A stretch of DNA of 64,000 nt from Candidatus Nitrotoga sp. LAW (lineage in GTDB: Bacteria > Pseudomonadota > Gammaproteobacteria > Burkholderiales > Gallionellaceae). The stretch is from positions 1 to 64,000 of the forward strand of contig QFXI01000017.1 in the NCBI GenBank assembly GCA_003402315.1, read 5' to 3'. Under the pieces are notes generated by a model that worked only from the letters and a program-made list of their open reading frames with translations, was not told where the DNA came from and ran no database searches. Of this stretch, positions 8,386 through 17,865 are shown piece by piece (the stretch's first letter is position 1; each line of letters opens with the position of its first letter). The position numbers and the translations under genes were made by a program.

Positions 8386-9762
8386 TTATGCAGGAATAGC
8401 GTGCAGATCGGTTGCTGAAAGCGGCCGTTGCATCGCGTCTTCCAGTTGGCCGATGCTCTCTTGTACCCGTACCAGTACATCCAGATGGGCGAGCGTATTC
8501 ACATAGGTATCGCGCTGGGCCAATGTCAATGTCAACCGGTTCGTGGCTCCTGTGCGGAAACTCGTTTGCAACGCTTGCAAATGGCGCTTGTCAAAAGACA
8601 ACAGTGACTTGGAGAGGTGCAAATTCTTCAACGCAGCACGATAAGCTTGAACGGCGCGCTCTGTGTCATTGATGGCTTGGGCCTGCAACGCGTTGACGCG
8701 GGCGGCGACTTCCTTGCGCCGCGCCACCGCTTCCGCGATCGGTCCCTGGTTTTGATTGAAGATAGGTAAGGCGATGCCGGAAACCGGCAACACGAACCCA
8801 CGCTCCCCTGCATCGAATGTATAACCGGGGCCGACATAGATGTCCGGATATTGTTTGGCGATTTCCAATTGCAGCGCTGCCTGTCTCGCCTCATATTCCG
8901 CGAGTGCCGCCAAGAGATCAGCCCGATTCAGAATTGCATGGCGGCGTACCGCATCGGGCGGAATATCAGAATAGATACGCTCAAACGCATCAAAACGAAT
9001 GTTGGCGTTAGTTATCGCACTAATCGGCAATCCGATCGTCGATGCCATTTGCGTGCGCGCTTCGACGATTTGTCTTTGTACCTTCTCCAGATCGAGACGG
9101 TTTTGGGTAAGGGTGATGCGTGCCTGATAAGTTTCCGGCGCCGATGCCGCACCGACTGACAATCGCTTGTCCAGCATATCGACGATCTGTTGCTGCGCGT
9201 TGATCTGTTGTTCCAGGATCGACGCCCTATGGATTGCGGCATAAAGGTTGAGCATTTGGCCGCGCAACCGGCTCCGGACTTGCCAGGCAATGTTTCCAAT
9301 ATTGAATCGGGCAGCGTTCGAGAATTGCTGTGCCTGCGCAATCCGATATCCGCGCTTGCCGGCGGTTTCCATCGGAATATTCAGACCCAGACCAAAGGTG
9401 TAGGGAGACACGCCATCCCTTGGGTTAACGGTGTATTTGAGTGGAAACTGCAGCAAGGGATTGGGCCGCTGGGCAGCAGTCAGTATGGCAGCTTGGCTCG
9501 TGCCTCGCTTGGTGCGGGCGATATCCAATTCAGGGCTGAAATAGAACGCAGCCAGAGTCAGCGTCGTGAAATCCCATGCATCAAGAGACCAAGCGTCGGC
9601 ATCACTATCGAGGTGCGCAGTTACGTATCGCCGTAGGCCTGAATCATGCAGTGTGCGCGCTTCAAAGGATTGAATCAGTACTGTTGGATCGATCGGTTGG
9701 GCATGGTAGGTTGCACAGGCCGATAGCAATCCACATACAACGAATAAAATAGTAATTTTCAC
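8386..9762 (-). CDS. Outer-membrane efflux lipoprotein, TolC/CzcC/CusC family
   Basis: A 458-aa outer-membrane factor. The N terminus is a lipoprotein signal with a lipobox (LLSAC, Cys about residue 16), and two long helical TolC-type repeats follow, each ending in an ALxxAxxR-like segment. It provides the outer-membrane channel of the tripartite pump. It is first in the operon outer-membrane factor, adaptor, pump, regulator, kinase, which is the CzcCBA-RS style order. The start is GTG (9760-9762) with only a weak CGGA upstream. Thirteen bases carrying the strong ribosome site separate it from the adaptor. Confidence 0.9.
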   Translation of the reverse strand: MKITILFVVCGLLSACATYHAQPIDPTVLIQSFEARTLHDSGLRRYVTAHLDSDADAWSLDAWDFTTLTLAAFYFSPELDIARTKRGTSQAAILTAAQRPNPLLQFPLKYTVNPRDGVSPYTFGLGLNIPMETAGKRGYRIAQAQQFSNAARFNIGNIAWQVRSRLRGQMLNLYAAIHRASILEQQINAQQQIVDMLDKRLSVGAASAPETYQARITLTQNRLDLEKVQRQIVEARTQMASTIGLPISAITNANIRFDAFERIYSDIPPDAVRRHAILNRADLLAALAEYEARQAALQLEIAKQYPDIYVGPGYTFDAGERGFVLPVSGIALPIFNQNQGPIAEAVARRKEVAARVNALQAQAINDTERAVQAYRAALKNLHLSKSLLSFDKRHLQALQTSFRTGATNRLTLTLAQRDTYVNTLAHLDVLVRVQESIGQLEDAMQRPLSATDLHAIPA

Positions 9763-10340
9763 GCAATGATTCCGAGGTTTGGTTTGATTTTTTTATGGGA
9801 CATATTCAATGTGGGCTCAGTGCAAATTATCAAACCAGCACGGCGACGTTGTATCTTTCACAAATCTCCACTGACAAATGCTGTTTCCAAATATCTCGTT
9901 CCAATATTTGTGACGGCGTGGCTAAATCGACCTCAGTGTTAGCACGGCTGGCTAAAAAATACACCCTTGTCGCCATGTTTGACGAAATCCAGATATTCGA
10001 TCAATTAATGGCCTATATGTCTGCATAGGCATGAGTTTAGGGACAAAAACTTAGCAGAGCCTTAGCGTATTGCTAGAATTCATGAAACGCATTCCACACT
10101 ATGTTTGTATGACAGAATTTAAACGTGAGCCAATCAAGTTAGGCAGAACAAAGCCTGAGGGAAGCCAGCAGAAGTGGGCGTTCTCGCTAAATCATTACGC
10201 ATTAGAATTGCGAAGCTTGAGCGTAGAGAGCTCAAGTCCAACCTTGGAGCATCAAACACTTACCAACAGTATTAGCGCAAAATAGCTCCGCTGGTAATTA
10301 AATTCACCCCTTGTTAATCACAGTGGCGGATATATTGAAA
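9763..10340. other. Intergenic region, mostly featureless
   Basis: About 580 bases between the divergently placed efflux operon start and the 3' end of fadA. It should carry the efflux operon promoter close to 9763-9850. Two open frames (9795-10028 and 10070-10285, plus strand) have no ribosome site and no recognisable motif, and I do not call them genes. No repeat, tRNA or metal-operator palindrome was recognised. Confidence 0.5.
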
Positions 10341-10445
10341 ATGGACAAACTCATGAGCCAACAAAAAGTGAAACAAGCACAGGCATTGAAGCAATTGAAA
10401 GAAAATAAAATCAGCCTACAAGAGGCGCCTAAACATTCAGCCTAA
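10341..10445 (+). pseudogene. Short helix-turn-helix-like remnant
   Basis: A 34-codon open frame starting MDKLMSQQKVKQAQAL, with a helical pattern of Lys, Gln, Leu and Ala and a second helix ISLQEA. It resembles the first helices of the N-terminal HTH of some transposases (MSxKExxRxxxL...LTxxEAA), but ends where fadA begins on the other strand, so it would be only a 5' fragment. There is no ribosome site. It may be the edge of a lost insertion sequence, or chance. Confidence 0.2.
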
Positions 10446-11641
10446 AAGGCCTCGAAAATTCCGGCAGCACCCATGCCAGTGCCAATACACATGGTAACCA
10501 TGCCATATTTTTGTTTGCGCCTGCGCAACCCATGCAGCAAAGTAGCAGTACGGATCGCGCCGGTGGCGCCCAACGGGTGACCCAAGGCTATCGCCCCACC
10601 CAGTGGATTTACTTTGGCGGGATCTAGGGCGACTTCCTTTATTACCGCCAGCGATTGCGCGGCAAACGCTTCGTTGAGCTCAATCCAGCCGATGTCATCC
10701 AATTGCAAACCAACTTGACGCAACACACGTGGAATGGCTTCCTTCGGGCCGATGCCCATAATTTCCGGCGGCACGCCCGCCACCGCAAAACCGAGAAACT
10801 TTCCTATGGGCGTCAGGTTATAGCGCTTCAGCGCGGTCTCGCTGACCAGCAACACTGCGCCCGCACCGTCCGACATCTGCGATGTATTACCAGCGGTAAC
10901 CGAACCATGCTGCGCAAACACGGTTTTGAGTTTAGCCAACGCTTCCATCGAAGTATCTGCACGCGGACCTTCGTCCTGCTCCGCCATACTTGTACGCACG
11001 CTCGCTTCGCGACGTAATAAATCCGGCACATGGCTCTGAATTTGATACGGCGTAATTTCTTCCTTAAATTCATTATTCGTAATCGCTTGCAATGCGCGGC
11101 GGTGACTCTCGCAGGCGAAGGCATCCTGTGCTTCGCGGCTTATCTGCCAGCGTTCTGCCACCTTCTCCGCAGTCAGCCCCATGCCGTAAGCGATAGCGAC
11201 ATTTTCATCGTGCGCAAAAATGGCTGGATTCATCGCAATTTTATTTCCCGTCATCGGCACCATACTCATGCTCTCGGTACCTGACGCAATCATCACGTCA
11301 GCTTCGCCGAGTCGAATTCGGTCTGCCGCTAGTGCCACAGCCTGCAACCCGGAGGAACAGAAGCGGTTAACGGTCAGGCCAGGCACGGTGTTCGGCAAGC
11401 CAGCCAGCAGCAATGCAATTCGCGCCACGTTCATGCCCTGCTCAGCTTCCGGCATGGCACAACCGGCGATGACATCGCCCACTGCGGCAGGGTCAAGTGA
11501 GGGACATTGTCCCATCACACTTTTCAGCACATGCGCCAGCAGATCGTCTGGCCGAGTGTTGCGGAACATGCCTCGCGGCGCCTTACCCACCGGGGTGCGA
11601 GTGGCGGCAACAATATAAGCTTCCTGAATTTGTTTAGACAT
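10442..11641 (-). CDS. fadA: Acetyl-CoA acyltransferase (3-ketoacyl-CoA thiolase)
   Basis: A 399-aa thiolase, full family length, catalysing the last step of beta-oxidation (cleavage of 3-ketoacyl-CoA by CoA). Catalytic residues are all present: nucleophile Cys95 in [10 protein letters not shown], His355 in GHPLGATG and Cys385 in CIGTGMG. An AAGGTG ribosome site precedes the ATG. It follows the FadB-type gene with a gap of about 79 bases and would form the trifunctional alpha2beta2 complex with it. It is the last gene of the fatty-acid block. Confidence 0.95.
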   Translation of the reverse strand: MSKQIQEAYIVAATRTPVGKAPRGMFRNTRPDDLLAHVLKSVMGQCPSLDPAAVGDVIAGCAMPEAEQGMNVARIALLLAGLPNTVPGLTVNRFCSSGLQAVALAADRIRLGEADVMIASGTESMSMVPMTGNKIAMNPAIFAHDENVAIAYGMGLTAEKVAERWQISREAQDAFACESHRRALQAITNNEFKEEITPYQIQSHVPDLLRREASVRTSMAEQDEGPRADTSMEALAKLKTVFAQHGSVTAGNTSQMSDGAGAVLLVSETALKRYNLTPIGKFLGFAVAGVPPEIMGIGPKEAIPRVLRQVGLQLDDIGWIELNEAFAAQSLAVIKEVALDPAKVNPLGGAIALGHPLGATGAIRTATLLHGLRRRKQKYGMVTMCIGTGMGAAGIFEAF

Positions 11642-11720
11642 GAATTACACCTTTTGAAGACCGACTCTGTCCTGATTTCAAGGGAATATCCAATAAGGAC
11701 GGGGGACTTTATGGGGCCCT

Positions 11721-14207
11721 TTAGTTTCGCAATGGCTTGCTATGCCTCAGCATGTACTCAATACGCTCCTGCGTCTTGTCCATCGCCAGCAACTCAAGGA
11801 AATTGCGCCGCTCCAGATCAAGAAGCCATTGCTCATCGACCATGCTGCCGACTTCCACATCACCACCACACATTACCTCGGCCACGCGGCAGCCAATAGC
11901 GTAATCATGCTCCGAGATGAAATCCCCTTCCAGCATATTCACCATGGACGCCTTGAAGGAGGCAATGCCCGCCCTGCCCGCTACCGGAATCTGACGCTGT
12001 ATCAGGGGTGGGCGATAGGCCGTGGCTACCAGCGCCAACGCTTCTTGCTTGGCCACATGCAGCAATTCGAAGTGGTTCATCACGATGCGATCAGAGGCCC
12101 GCATATAGCCCATCTCGCGCGCCAGCTCTGCGCTCTTGGATACTTCGCCCATGGCGATATTCTGAAAATAGCGGCGTAGAAACGGAAAAATATCGCCGCC
12201 CTTTGCTTCTGCCGCGGCGCGTTGCGCCATTTCTTTGCAGCCGCCACCGGAAGGCAGCAGGCCGACGCCGGTTTCTACCAGCCCGATATAACTTTCCAGT
12301 ACAGCAACAATGCGCGTGCAATGAATCGAAATTTCGCAGCCACCGCCCAGTGCGAGGCCATCTACCGCCGCGACAGTAGGCACCTGCGCATATTTCAGGC
12401 GCTGCGACACCCGCTGGAATTTGGCGATTACGTCTTCTACACGGGGTACATTGCCGGTTGCCGCATTGACTATCTCGCCTAATCCACCGCCGCCCGCCAC
12501 GGTATATTTGACGCGCTGCACCGCGCCTTTAAACTTGCCGAAAAATCCACCGGATTGTTCTTCACCAACTTTCTGCACTCCTTGCATCAATTGCAGCAAA
12601 TTGGCGCCGGCAGAAAATGGGGGGTCGGTCTGCCAAATAATTAGCGCAAGCCAGTTTTCCTCGGCTTCATCCAGCGCACGCAAAATGCCGTCCAGCAATT
12701 CGCTGCTGATGATATGCATCTTGGTTTTGAAACTCAGGATGGCGATATCGCTACCGGTGTGCCACATACGTACCGCTTCGGATTCGAAAATCGTTTCGCC
12801 ATATTGCATTGCCTCGCCCGGCAATCGGTCTGGAAACTCCTGACGGCCATATACCGGTAACGTCGAGCGTGCCTGATATTGATTGCTGCCCGGCGAGTAT
12901 GAGCCCTGCGCACTATGCACCTCAATCCGAGTTGCATCAGTCACCCAGTCTGGCAGAGGTGCTGACGACATTGTCCTCCCCGCTGCGATATCCTCGTTAA
13001 GCCAAGCCACTACGTTTTGCCAGCCTGCCGTCTGCCAGATTTCGAACGGCCCACTGTTCCAGCCGAAACCCCAGCGCACGGCAAAATCCAGATCTCGCGC
13101 ATTGTTGGCGATGTCTTCCAGATGTACCGCGCAATAGTGAAATAAGTCACAAAACACTGCCCACAGAAATTGCGCTTGCGGACGCGCGCTGTCACGCAGG
13201 GCGGCAAGCTTTTTCGCCCAATCGCGTTCGCGCAGTATGTCCTTAACCGCATCATCAAACTTGTCTTCCGACAAACGATAAGTCTGCAAACCCAGATCGA
13301 AAACATGGATTTTATTGCCCACTTTTTGATACACGCCGCGCTTGGTTTTCTGACCCAGCGCGCCCTCCTCTATCAACTTGCTCAACCAGTCCGGCAGCGC
13401 GAAATATGTATGCCAGGGATCGTCTTCAAGATTGTTACGCATGGTGTCAACCACGCGTGCAAACACATCCAGCCCGACTACGTCCAGAGTGCGGAAAGTA
13501 GCGCTCTTTGGGCGCCCCAGATAACGACCGGTTAAAGCATCCACGGTATCGAAGTTCAGCCCCAGCCGGTGCGCATGATGTAGCGTGGCCAGTAAAGAAA
13601 ATACACCGATGCGATTAGCGATAAAGTTGGGCGTGTCCTTGGCGCGCACCACGCCCTTGCCCAGAGTGGAGACCAGGAACTCTTCCAGTCTGTCCAACAG
13701 CGCAGCATCGGTGCCGGCGCAAGGAATCAACTCAACCAAATGCATGTAGCGCGGTGGGTTAAAAAAGTGGATTCCGCAGAATCGATGGCGCTGCGCTTCT
13801 GGAAACGCCTGCGCCAGCTCGTTGATAGACAGCCCGGAAGTGTTGCTGGCAAAAATGCAATCTGCGCCAAGATAGGGGGCGACCTTACGGTAAAGATCTG
13901 ACTTCCAGTCGATACGCTCGGCAATCGCCTCAATCACAAGATCACAACCGCGCAACAATTCGAGGTGCTGCCCGTAATTTGCAGGCTGGAGATAGGTTAA
14001 TTTAGCAGGTGACGCCAATGGACTGGGTTCGAGTTTCCTCAAGCCTTCCAGCGCTTTGGTTACGTTGCCATTAGGATCCCCCTCTTTAGCAGGCAACTCG
14101 AACAGCAGTGTTTCCACGTTAGCGTTGATCAGATGTGCAGCAATCTGCGCGCCCATTACCCCCGCGCCCAATACAGCAACCTTACGTATAATAAAATTAT
14201 TAGGCAT
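11721..14207 (-). CDS. fadB: 3-hydroxyacyl-CoA dehydrogenase / enoyl-CoA hydratase fusion
   Basis: An 828-aa bifunctional beta-oxidation protein. The NAD-binding dehydrogenase half comes first (VLGAGVMGAQIAAHL at residues 12-26; SNTSGLSI; FFNPPRYMHLVELI with the catalytic His), then the crotonase half near residues 490-700 (an oxyanion-hole Ala-Gly segment in FSAGANLLQ; ALGGGCEIS; GLLPSGGG). This dehydrogenase-first order differs from E. coli FadB, where the hydratase leads, and resembles FadN-type or plant/Bacillus-like fusions. It supplies hydration and NAD-linked oxidation of enoyl-CoA for the thiolase downstream. The ATG has a purine-rich GGAAATGAA upstream. The symbol is by role; orthology to E. 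coli fadB is not implied. Confidence 0.92.
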   Translation of the reverse strand: MPNNFIIRKVAVLGAGVMGAQIAAHLINANVETLLFELPAKEGDPNGNVTKALEGLRKLEPSPLASPAKLTYLQPANYGQHLELLRGCDLVIEAIAERIDWKSDLYRKVAPYLGADCIFASNTSGLSINELAQAFPEAQRHRFCGIHFFNPPRYMHLVELIPCAGTDAALLDRLEEFLVSTLGKGVVRAKDTPNFIANRIGVFSLLATLHHAHRLGLNFDTVDALTGRYLGRPKSATFRTLDVVGLDVFARVVDTMRNNLEDDPWHTYFALPDWLSKLIEEGALGQKTKRGVYQKVGNKIHVFDLGLQTYRLSEDKFDDAVKDILRERDWAKKLAALRDSARPQAQFLWAVFCDLFHYCAVHLEDIANNARDLDFAVRWGFGWNSGPFEIWQTAGWQNVVAWLNEDIAAGRTMSSAPLPDWVTDATRIEVHSAQGSYSPGSNQYQARSTLPVYGRQEFPDRLPGEAMQYGETIFESEAVRMWHTGSDIAILSFKTKMHIISSELLDGILRALDEAEENWLALIIWQTDPPFSAGANLLQLMQGVQKVGEEQSGGFFGKFKGAVQRVKYTVAGGGGLGEIVNAATGNVPRVEDVIAKFQRVSQRLKYAQVPTVAAVDGLALGGGCEISIHCTRIVAVLESYIGLVETGVGLLPSGGGCKEMAQRAAAEAKGGDIFPFLRRYFQNIAMGEVSKSAELAREMGYMRASDRIVMNHFELLHVAKQEALALVATAYRPPLIQRQIPVAGRAGIASFKASMVNMLEGDFISEHDYAIGCRVAEVMCGGDVEVGSMVDEQWLLDLERRNFLELLAMDKTQERIEYMLRHSKPLRN

Positions 14208-14263
14208 ATTTCATTTCCAAAAACAATAACGAAGGCATGAGTCTTCCTATCCCTGCTCACGCT

Positions 14264-15580
14264 TTAAAAGCTATGTGTATATTGCACGCTCAGAATGTTT
14301 ACGCTGTTATTGTATGTGCCAACCAGATTACCCACAGTCGCGGTGGAAGGCGTACCGGCTGCTCCCGTATTGTTGCTGATACTAGCGTTATTCAAAAACA
14401 AGTGTGCATAGCCAAAGTCGAATGCAACATTTTTACCTGGTTTGTATTGTCCGCCCACTGACAACCAAGTACGGCCGTTGTCAGGGATACGTGCTGTGCG
14501 GAACGCATCAGATACAGGAGACTGGTCGTACGCAACACCACCACGGGCGGTCCAGCGTTCGTTGTAATGGTAATTCCCGCCTACCGCAATACGCCAAGTG
14601 TTACTCCAGTTCTCTGGAGTAACAGCCAACAATGCACCCGTATTTTTAATAAGGCGTAACTCAGAAAATTTATTCCAGCCGGTACGGCTAGCATCCGCCA
14701 TCACATCCCAATGCGAGTCAAGCTTACTGAAGAAACTGACAGACAAAGTATCCGGTGTCTTAAGCCCAGATGTCACTCCGGTTGGATAAGTCGGCAATGC
14801 CGCCCCAGCAGCATTGGTAAGCAGCGCAGTTCCATTGAGTTTGTACTTGAGTGAAGAACGGTAGGCCACACCAATGCGTGTACTATTGTTTATTTCATAC
14901 AAGCCACCGAAGTTATAACCCCAAGCCGAATCGCTGCCGGAAACTGTTGCCATTCCTTCGGTCGCACCTAAATTCAGGGCATTGGAAAGATGGGCAGTTA
15001 TATGCTGATAATCCAATCCAGCGCCAATGGAAAAATTTTCATTCACCCGATAAGATAGCGAAGGATTCACATTAACGGTTTTCACGCTTGATTTAAGCGC
15101 TTGAAAACGCCCGACCCAACCCGCTGGATATTCTGTCTTCAATCCAAAGGGCGCATTCACCCCAAGACCGAATCTCATTTGAGGATTAATTTCCATGGTG
15201 AAATAGCCATTAGGCACAAACTGCCAATTGCCAGCATCGCCAGGCACTGCTAATGTCGAATGGAGCACCGCAGGAGACGCGGGGACAGAGACAGAATCGA
15301 TAAATTTTGCTGAAGGCTGAATTACGTGCGCCGCAACCACAATCTGCTTACCCGACAAACGGCTCATTCCTGCCGGATTGAAAAAAATAGTACTGGCGTC
15401 CTCGGCTACAGCCGCGCCGCCCGCATAGGCGTTACCCAAACCGCTCGCACTTTGTTCAATCAGTGCGAAACCCGATGCCACTACGCTTCCAGATACGCCC
15501 GCGAGGACAACGCCAATAGACCAAATCAGTGCTGTTTCCTGACTTGCATGATTATTTCTTCTATACATATTTGAACTCAT
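14264..15580 (-). CDS. fadL: Outer-membrane long-chain fatty-acid transporter, FadL/TodX family
   Basis: A 438-aa beta-barrel porin. A signal peptide covers the first 36 or so residues (cleavage near VVASG), followed by the family N-terminal hatch sequence with GSGLGNAYAGGAA-like and FFNPAGMSRL motifs. Alternating barrel strands fill the rest, and the protein ends in a C-terminal Phe (QYTHSF), the outer-membrane assembly signal. It lets hydrophobic substrates cross the outer membrane. Two ATG starts four codons apart (15580 and 15568) are possible. It sits between the thioesterase and the FadB-type gene, consistent with uptake feeding the pathway encoded around it. Confidence 0.92.
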   Translation of the reverse strand: MSSNMYRRNNHASQETALIWSIGVVLAGVSGSVVASGFALIEQSASGLGNAYAGGAAVAEDASTIFFNPAGMSRLSGKQIVVAAHVIQPSAKFIDSVSVPASPAVLHSTLAVPGDAGNWQFVPNGYFTMEINPQMRFGLGVNAPFGLKTEYPAGWVGRFQALKSSVKTVNVNPSLSYRVNENFSIGAGLDYQHITAHLSNALNLGATEGMATVSGSDSAWGYNFGGLYEINNSTRIGVAYRSSLKYKLNGTALLTNAAGAALPTYPTGVTSGLKTPDTLSVSFFSKLDSHWDVMADASRTGWNKFSELRLIKNTGALLAVTPENWSNTWRIAVGGNYHYNERWTARGGVAYDQSPVSDAFRTARIPDNGRTWLSVGGQYKPGKNVAFDFGYAHLFLNNASISNNTGAAGTPSTATVGNLVGTYNNSVNILSVQYTHSF

Positions 15581-15648
15581 ACATTATTTGAATGCATTAT
15601 GTAGAAAAAACTAGTCCAACCAACTTCCTTTTCAGCAAAATAATGCGC

Positions 15649-16050
15649 TCATTCGTCAGATGGCACAATACGCGGCCTGCGATCTTCGCCCACCGCCACA
15701 TAGGTCAGCATGGCCTCGGTTACTTTGGCGCAGATCGGCTTAACCAGATCGCGCTGCACATATACCTCAACCTTGACAGTGATAGAGGTACGCCCCACCT
15801 TCACCAGCTCAGCATAAAAACTCACCACATCGCCCATGAACAACGGCTGCTTGAACACAAATGAATTCACCGCTACTGTCACCACACGTCCGCGCGCACG
15901 AGTAAGGGCGGGAATGCTTCCGGCGATATCGACTTGCGCCATCACCCAACCGCCAAACACATCACCAGTATAATTACAGTCAGATGGCATGGCCACCATA
16001 CGCAGTGTAGGCTCACGTTGCGGCAAGAGGGTCAATGCTGCTTCATCCAT
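15649..16050 (-). CDS. Hotdog-fold acyl-CoA thioesterase, YciA/BFIT type
   Basis: About 133 aa with a single hotdog domain. The family sequence NYTGDVFGGWVMAQVDIAG carries the catalytic Asp and the helix-capping Gly residues, and VNSFVFKQPLFMGDVVSFYAE forms the central strands. It hydrolyses acyl-CoA and may relieve CoA trapping beside the beta-oxidation genes. I place the start at the ATG at 16050, 7 bases after the synthetase stop; an upstream in-frame TTG at 16083 would overlap that gene. Length and sequence fit the family well; substrate chain length is unknown. Confidence 0.85.
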   Translation of the reverse strand: MDEAALTLLPQREPTLRMVAMPSDCNYTGDVFGGWVMAQVDIAGSIPALTRARGRVVTVAVNSFVFKQPLFMGDVVSFYAELVKVGRTSITVKVEVYVQRDLVKPICAKVTEAMLTYVAVGEDRRPRIVPSDE

Positions 16051-16057
16051 ATGCAAT

Positions 16058-17863
16058 TCAGTGCCCTTGATAAAGCTGCTCAATTTCTTTAGCGAAACGC
16101 TCCACTACATATCCACGTTTAACTTTCAGGGTAGGCGTCAGCAGTCCGTTATCAACACTCCACGGCTCAGTCAACAGTAATACCCGATTAATCTTGGCAT
16201 AACCCGGAAAATCCTTTATCTGATCAGCGATGCGCTGCAATACCTGTTGCTCGATGCGGGGGTCATGCAACGATTCCGGCATATCAGCACGCACCCCGGC
16301 CCCTTGCGCTAAGTGTGCCCAGCCTGCCGCATTTACTACTGCCAGCGCAGTCAGGTAGGGACGCCCTTCACCATACACCATCACCAGCTCGAACAAACGG
16401 TCACGCAGAATGGCCTGTTCCATGTCCGCCGGAGAAATTTTCTCGCCGTTGGACATCACGATAATTTCCTTCAGGCGCCCCGTGATGGTGATATGTCCAG
16501 ATTCACTAATAGAGGCAATATCACCACTGTTCAGCCAGCCATCCTCACCTATCATGGCGCGCGTCGCCTCGGCATTATTCCAATAACCTAACATCACATT
16601 CTGCCCTTTCACCAGTAACGCACCCTGTTCGCCGATACGCACCTCCACACCCGGCAAAGGAAGACCGACACTGGACGGAAAATTGCTATTTAAGCGATTA
16701 GCGCAAACAATAGGGCTGGTTTCGGTCAAACCATAGCCTTGCAAAATAGGCAAACCCAATGCAATAAATATACGTGAGATTTCCGGCTGTAAAGCCGCCC
16801 CCCCACACAAAGTCAGGCGAAGCCGACCACCTAAACGCGCCATTACTTTGCTTGCAACCAAGTGATTAAGCAATGGCCATAGCAATAAGGATAGATGCCA
16901 ACCGGCACGCCCCTGTTCGTGTTCGAAACGGCTCCAACCTACATTAACCGCCAAAGCGAATAGTTTGCGCCGCAACGGCGATGCCTCCTCCAGCTTGGCG
17001 CTAATCGCCCCGTACACACGCTCAAAAATACGGGGCACAGAAACCAAAATAGTTGGGCGAATGATTTGTAAATCCTCCGACAACAGCTGGACGGAACGCG
17101 CATAGGCAACCGTAACGCCAGCCATCACGCAGATGTAATAACCCACCGTCCGCTCAAAAGCATGGGAAAGCGGCAAAAAAGACAACATGGTGTCCGTTCC
17201 GGCAATGGGGCAGGTCATCAAGGCCGCATGGGCGTCAAACAAAATATTGCGGTGCGACAGCATCACTCCCTTGGGGCGACCCGTAGTACCCGAGGTGTAC
17301 ATGATCGTGGCCAGCGCATTACGCTCGCGCCCCCGTTCCTCGACCAAAACTGCATGCGCGGGCAGCCACTCCTCCACACGTAGCAAACGCGCTTCATTAT
17401 GCCCTGCTACCCTGTCCAAACTAATCATGCGCTGTATGCAGGGAAGCTGTGCGCACACACTGCGCAACGCTTGCCATTGTTCTGCGTTCTCGAACAGTAG
17501 CACCTTCACGCTCGCATTGTTAATGATATAGGCCACGCTATCCTGCCTGTCTTCAGTGTATAGCGGCACCACCACAAGGCCGAGCGATAACGCCGCCTGA
17601 TCGAACAATACCCATTGCGGGCAGTTACGCAACATAATACCGACACGGTCACCTACTGCTAATCCCTCACGCATCAGCGCCGCCTGCCAGCGCGCCATTT
17701 GATCACGCGCCTGCGCCCATGTCATCGATAGCCAAGCATTTTCGTTCGTATCGAAATAACGGTAAGCAATAGCCTCAGGCGTGCGTTTCACACGCTCGAC
17801 AAACAACCCATGCAAGGTGACTGCCTGTTCCGGCGTAATAATGTGGTCTTGATTGTCCGGCAT
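16058..17863 (-). CDS. Long-chain acyl-CoA synthetase (AMP-forming), FAA1-like
   Basis: A 601-aa adenylate-forming enzyme that activates fatty acids with ATP and CoA. Signatures are present: the P-loop-like TIMYTSGTTGRPKGVMLSH (about residues 187-205), GYGLTETSP in the adenylate site, and the hinge region GWLNSGDIA ... ITGRLKEIIVMSNGEKISP. Its length and the ITGRLKEII segment place it with the eukaryotic-like FAA1 group rather than classic E. coli FadD (561 aa). It begins 2 bases after the fadE stop with an AGAGGT ribosome site inside the fadE end, so the two are coupled. It supplies acyl-CoA to FadE. Confidence 0.93.
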   Translation of the reverse strand: MPDNQDHIITPEQAVTLHGLFVERVKRTPEAIAYRYFDTNENAWLSMTWAQARDQMARWQAALMREGLAVGDRVGIMLRNCPQWVLFDQAALSLGLVVVPLYTEDRQDSVAYIINNASVKVLLFENAEQWQALRSVCAQLPCIQRMISLDRVAGHNEARLLRVEEWLPAHAVLVEERGRERNALATIMYTSGTTGRPKGVMLSHRNILFDAHAALMTCPIAGTDTMLSFLPLSHAFERTVGYYICVMAGVTVAYARSVQLLSEDLQIIRPTILVSVPRIFERVYGAISAKLEEASPLRRKLFALAVNVGWSRFEHEQGRAGWHLSLLLWPLLNHLVASKVMARLGGRLRLTLCGGAALQPEISRIFIALGLPILQGYGLTETSPIVCANRLNSNFPSSVGLPLPGVEVRIGEQGALLVKGQNVMLGYWNNAEATRAMIGEDGWLNSGDIASISESGHITITGRLKEIIVMSNGEKISPADMEQAILRDRLFELVMVYGEGRPYLTALAVVNAAGWAHLAQGAGVRADMPESLHDPRIEQQVLQRIADQIKDFPGYAKINRVLLLTEPWSVDNGLLTPTLKVKRGYVVERFAKEIEQLYQGH

Positions 17864-17865
17864 AG

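Noticed and set aside
10070-10285. A 71-codon plus-strand frame near 10.1 kb
   Set aside because: No ribosome site and no family resemblance; the neighbouring frames are just as open.
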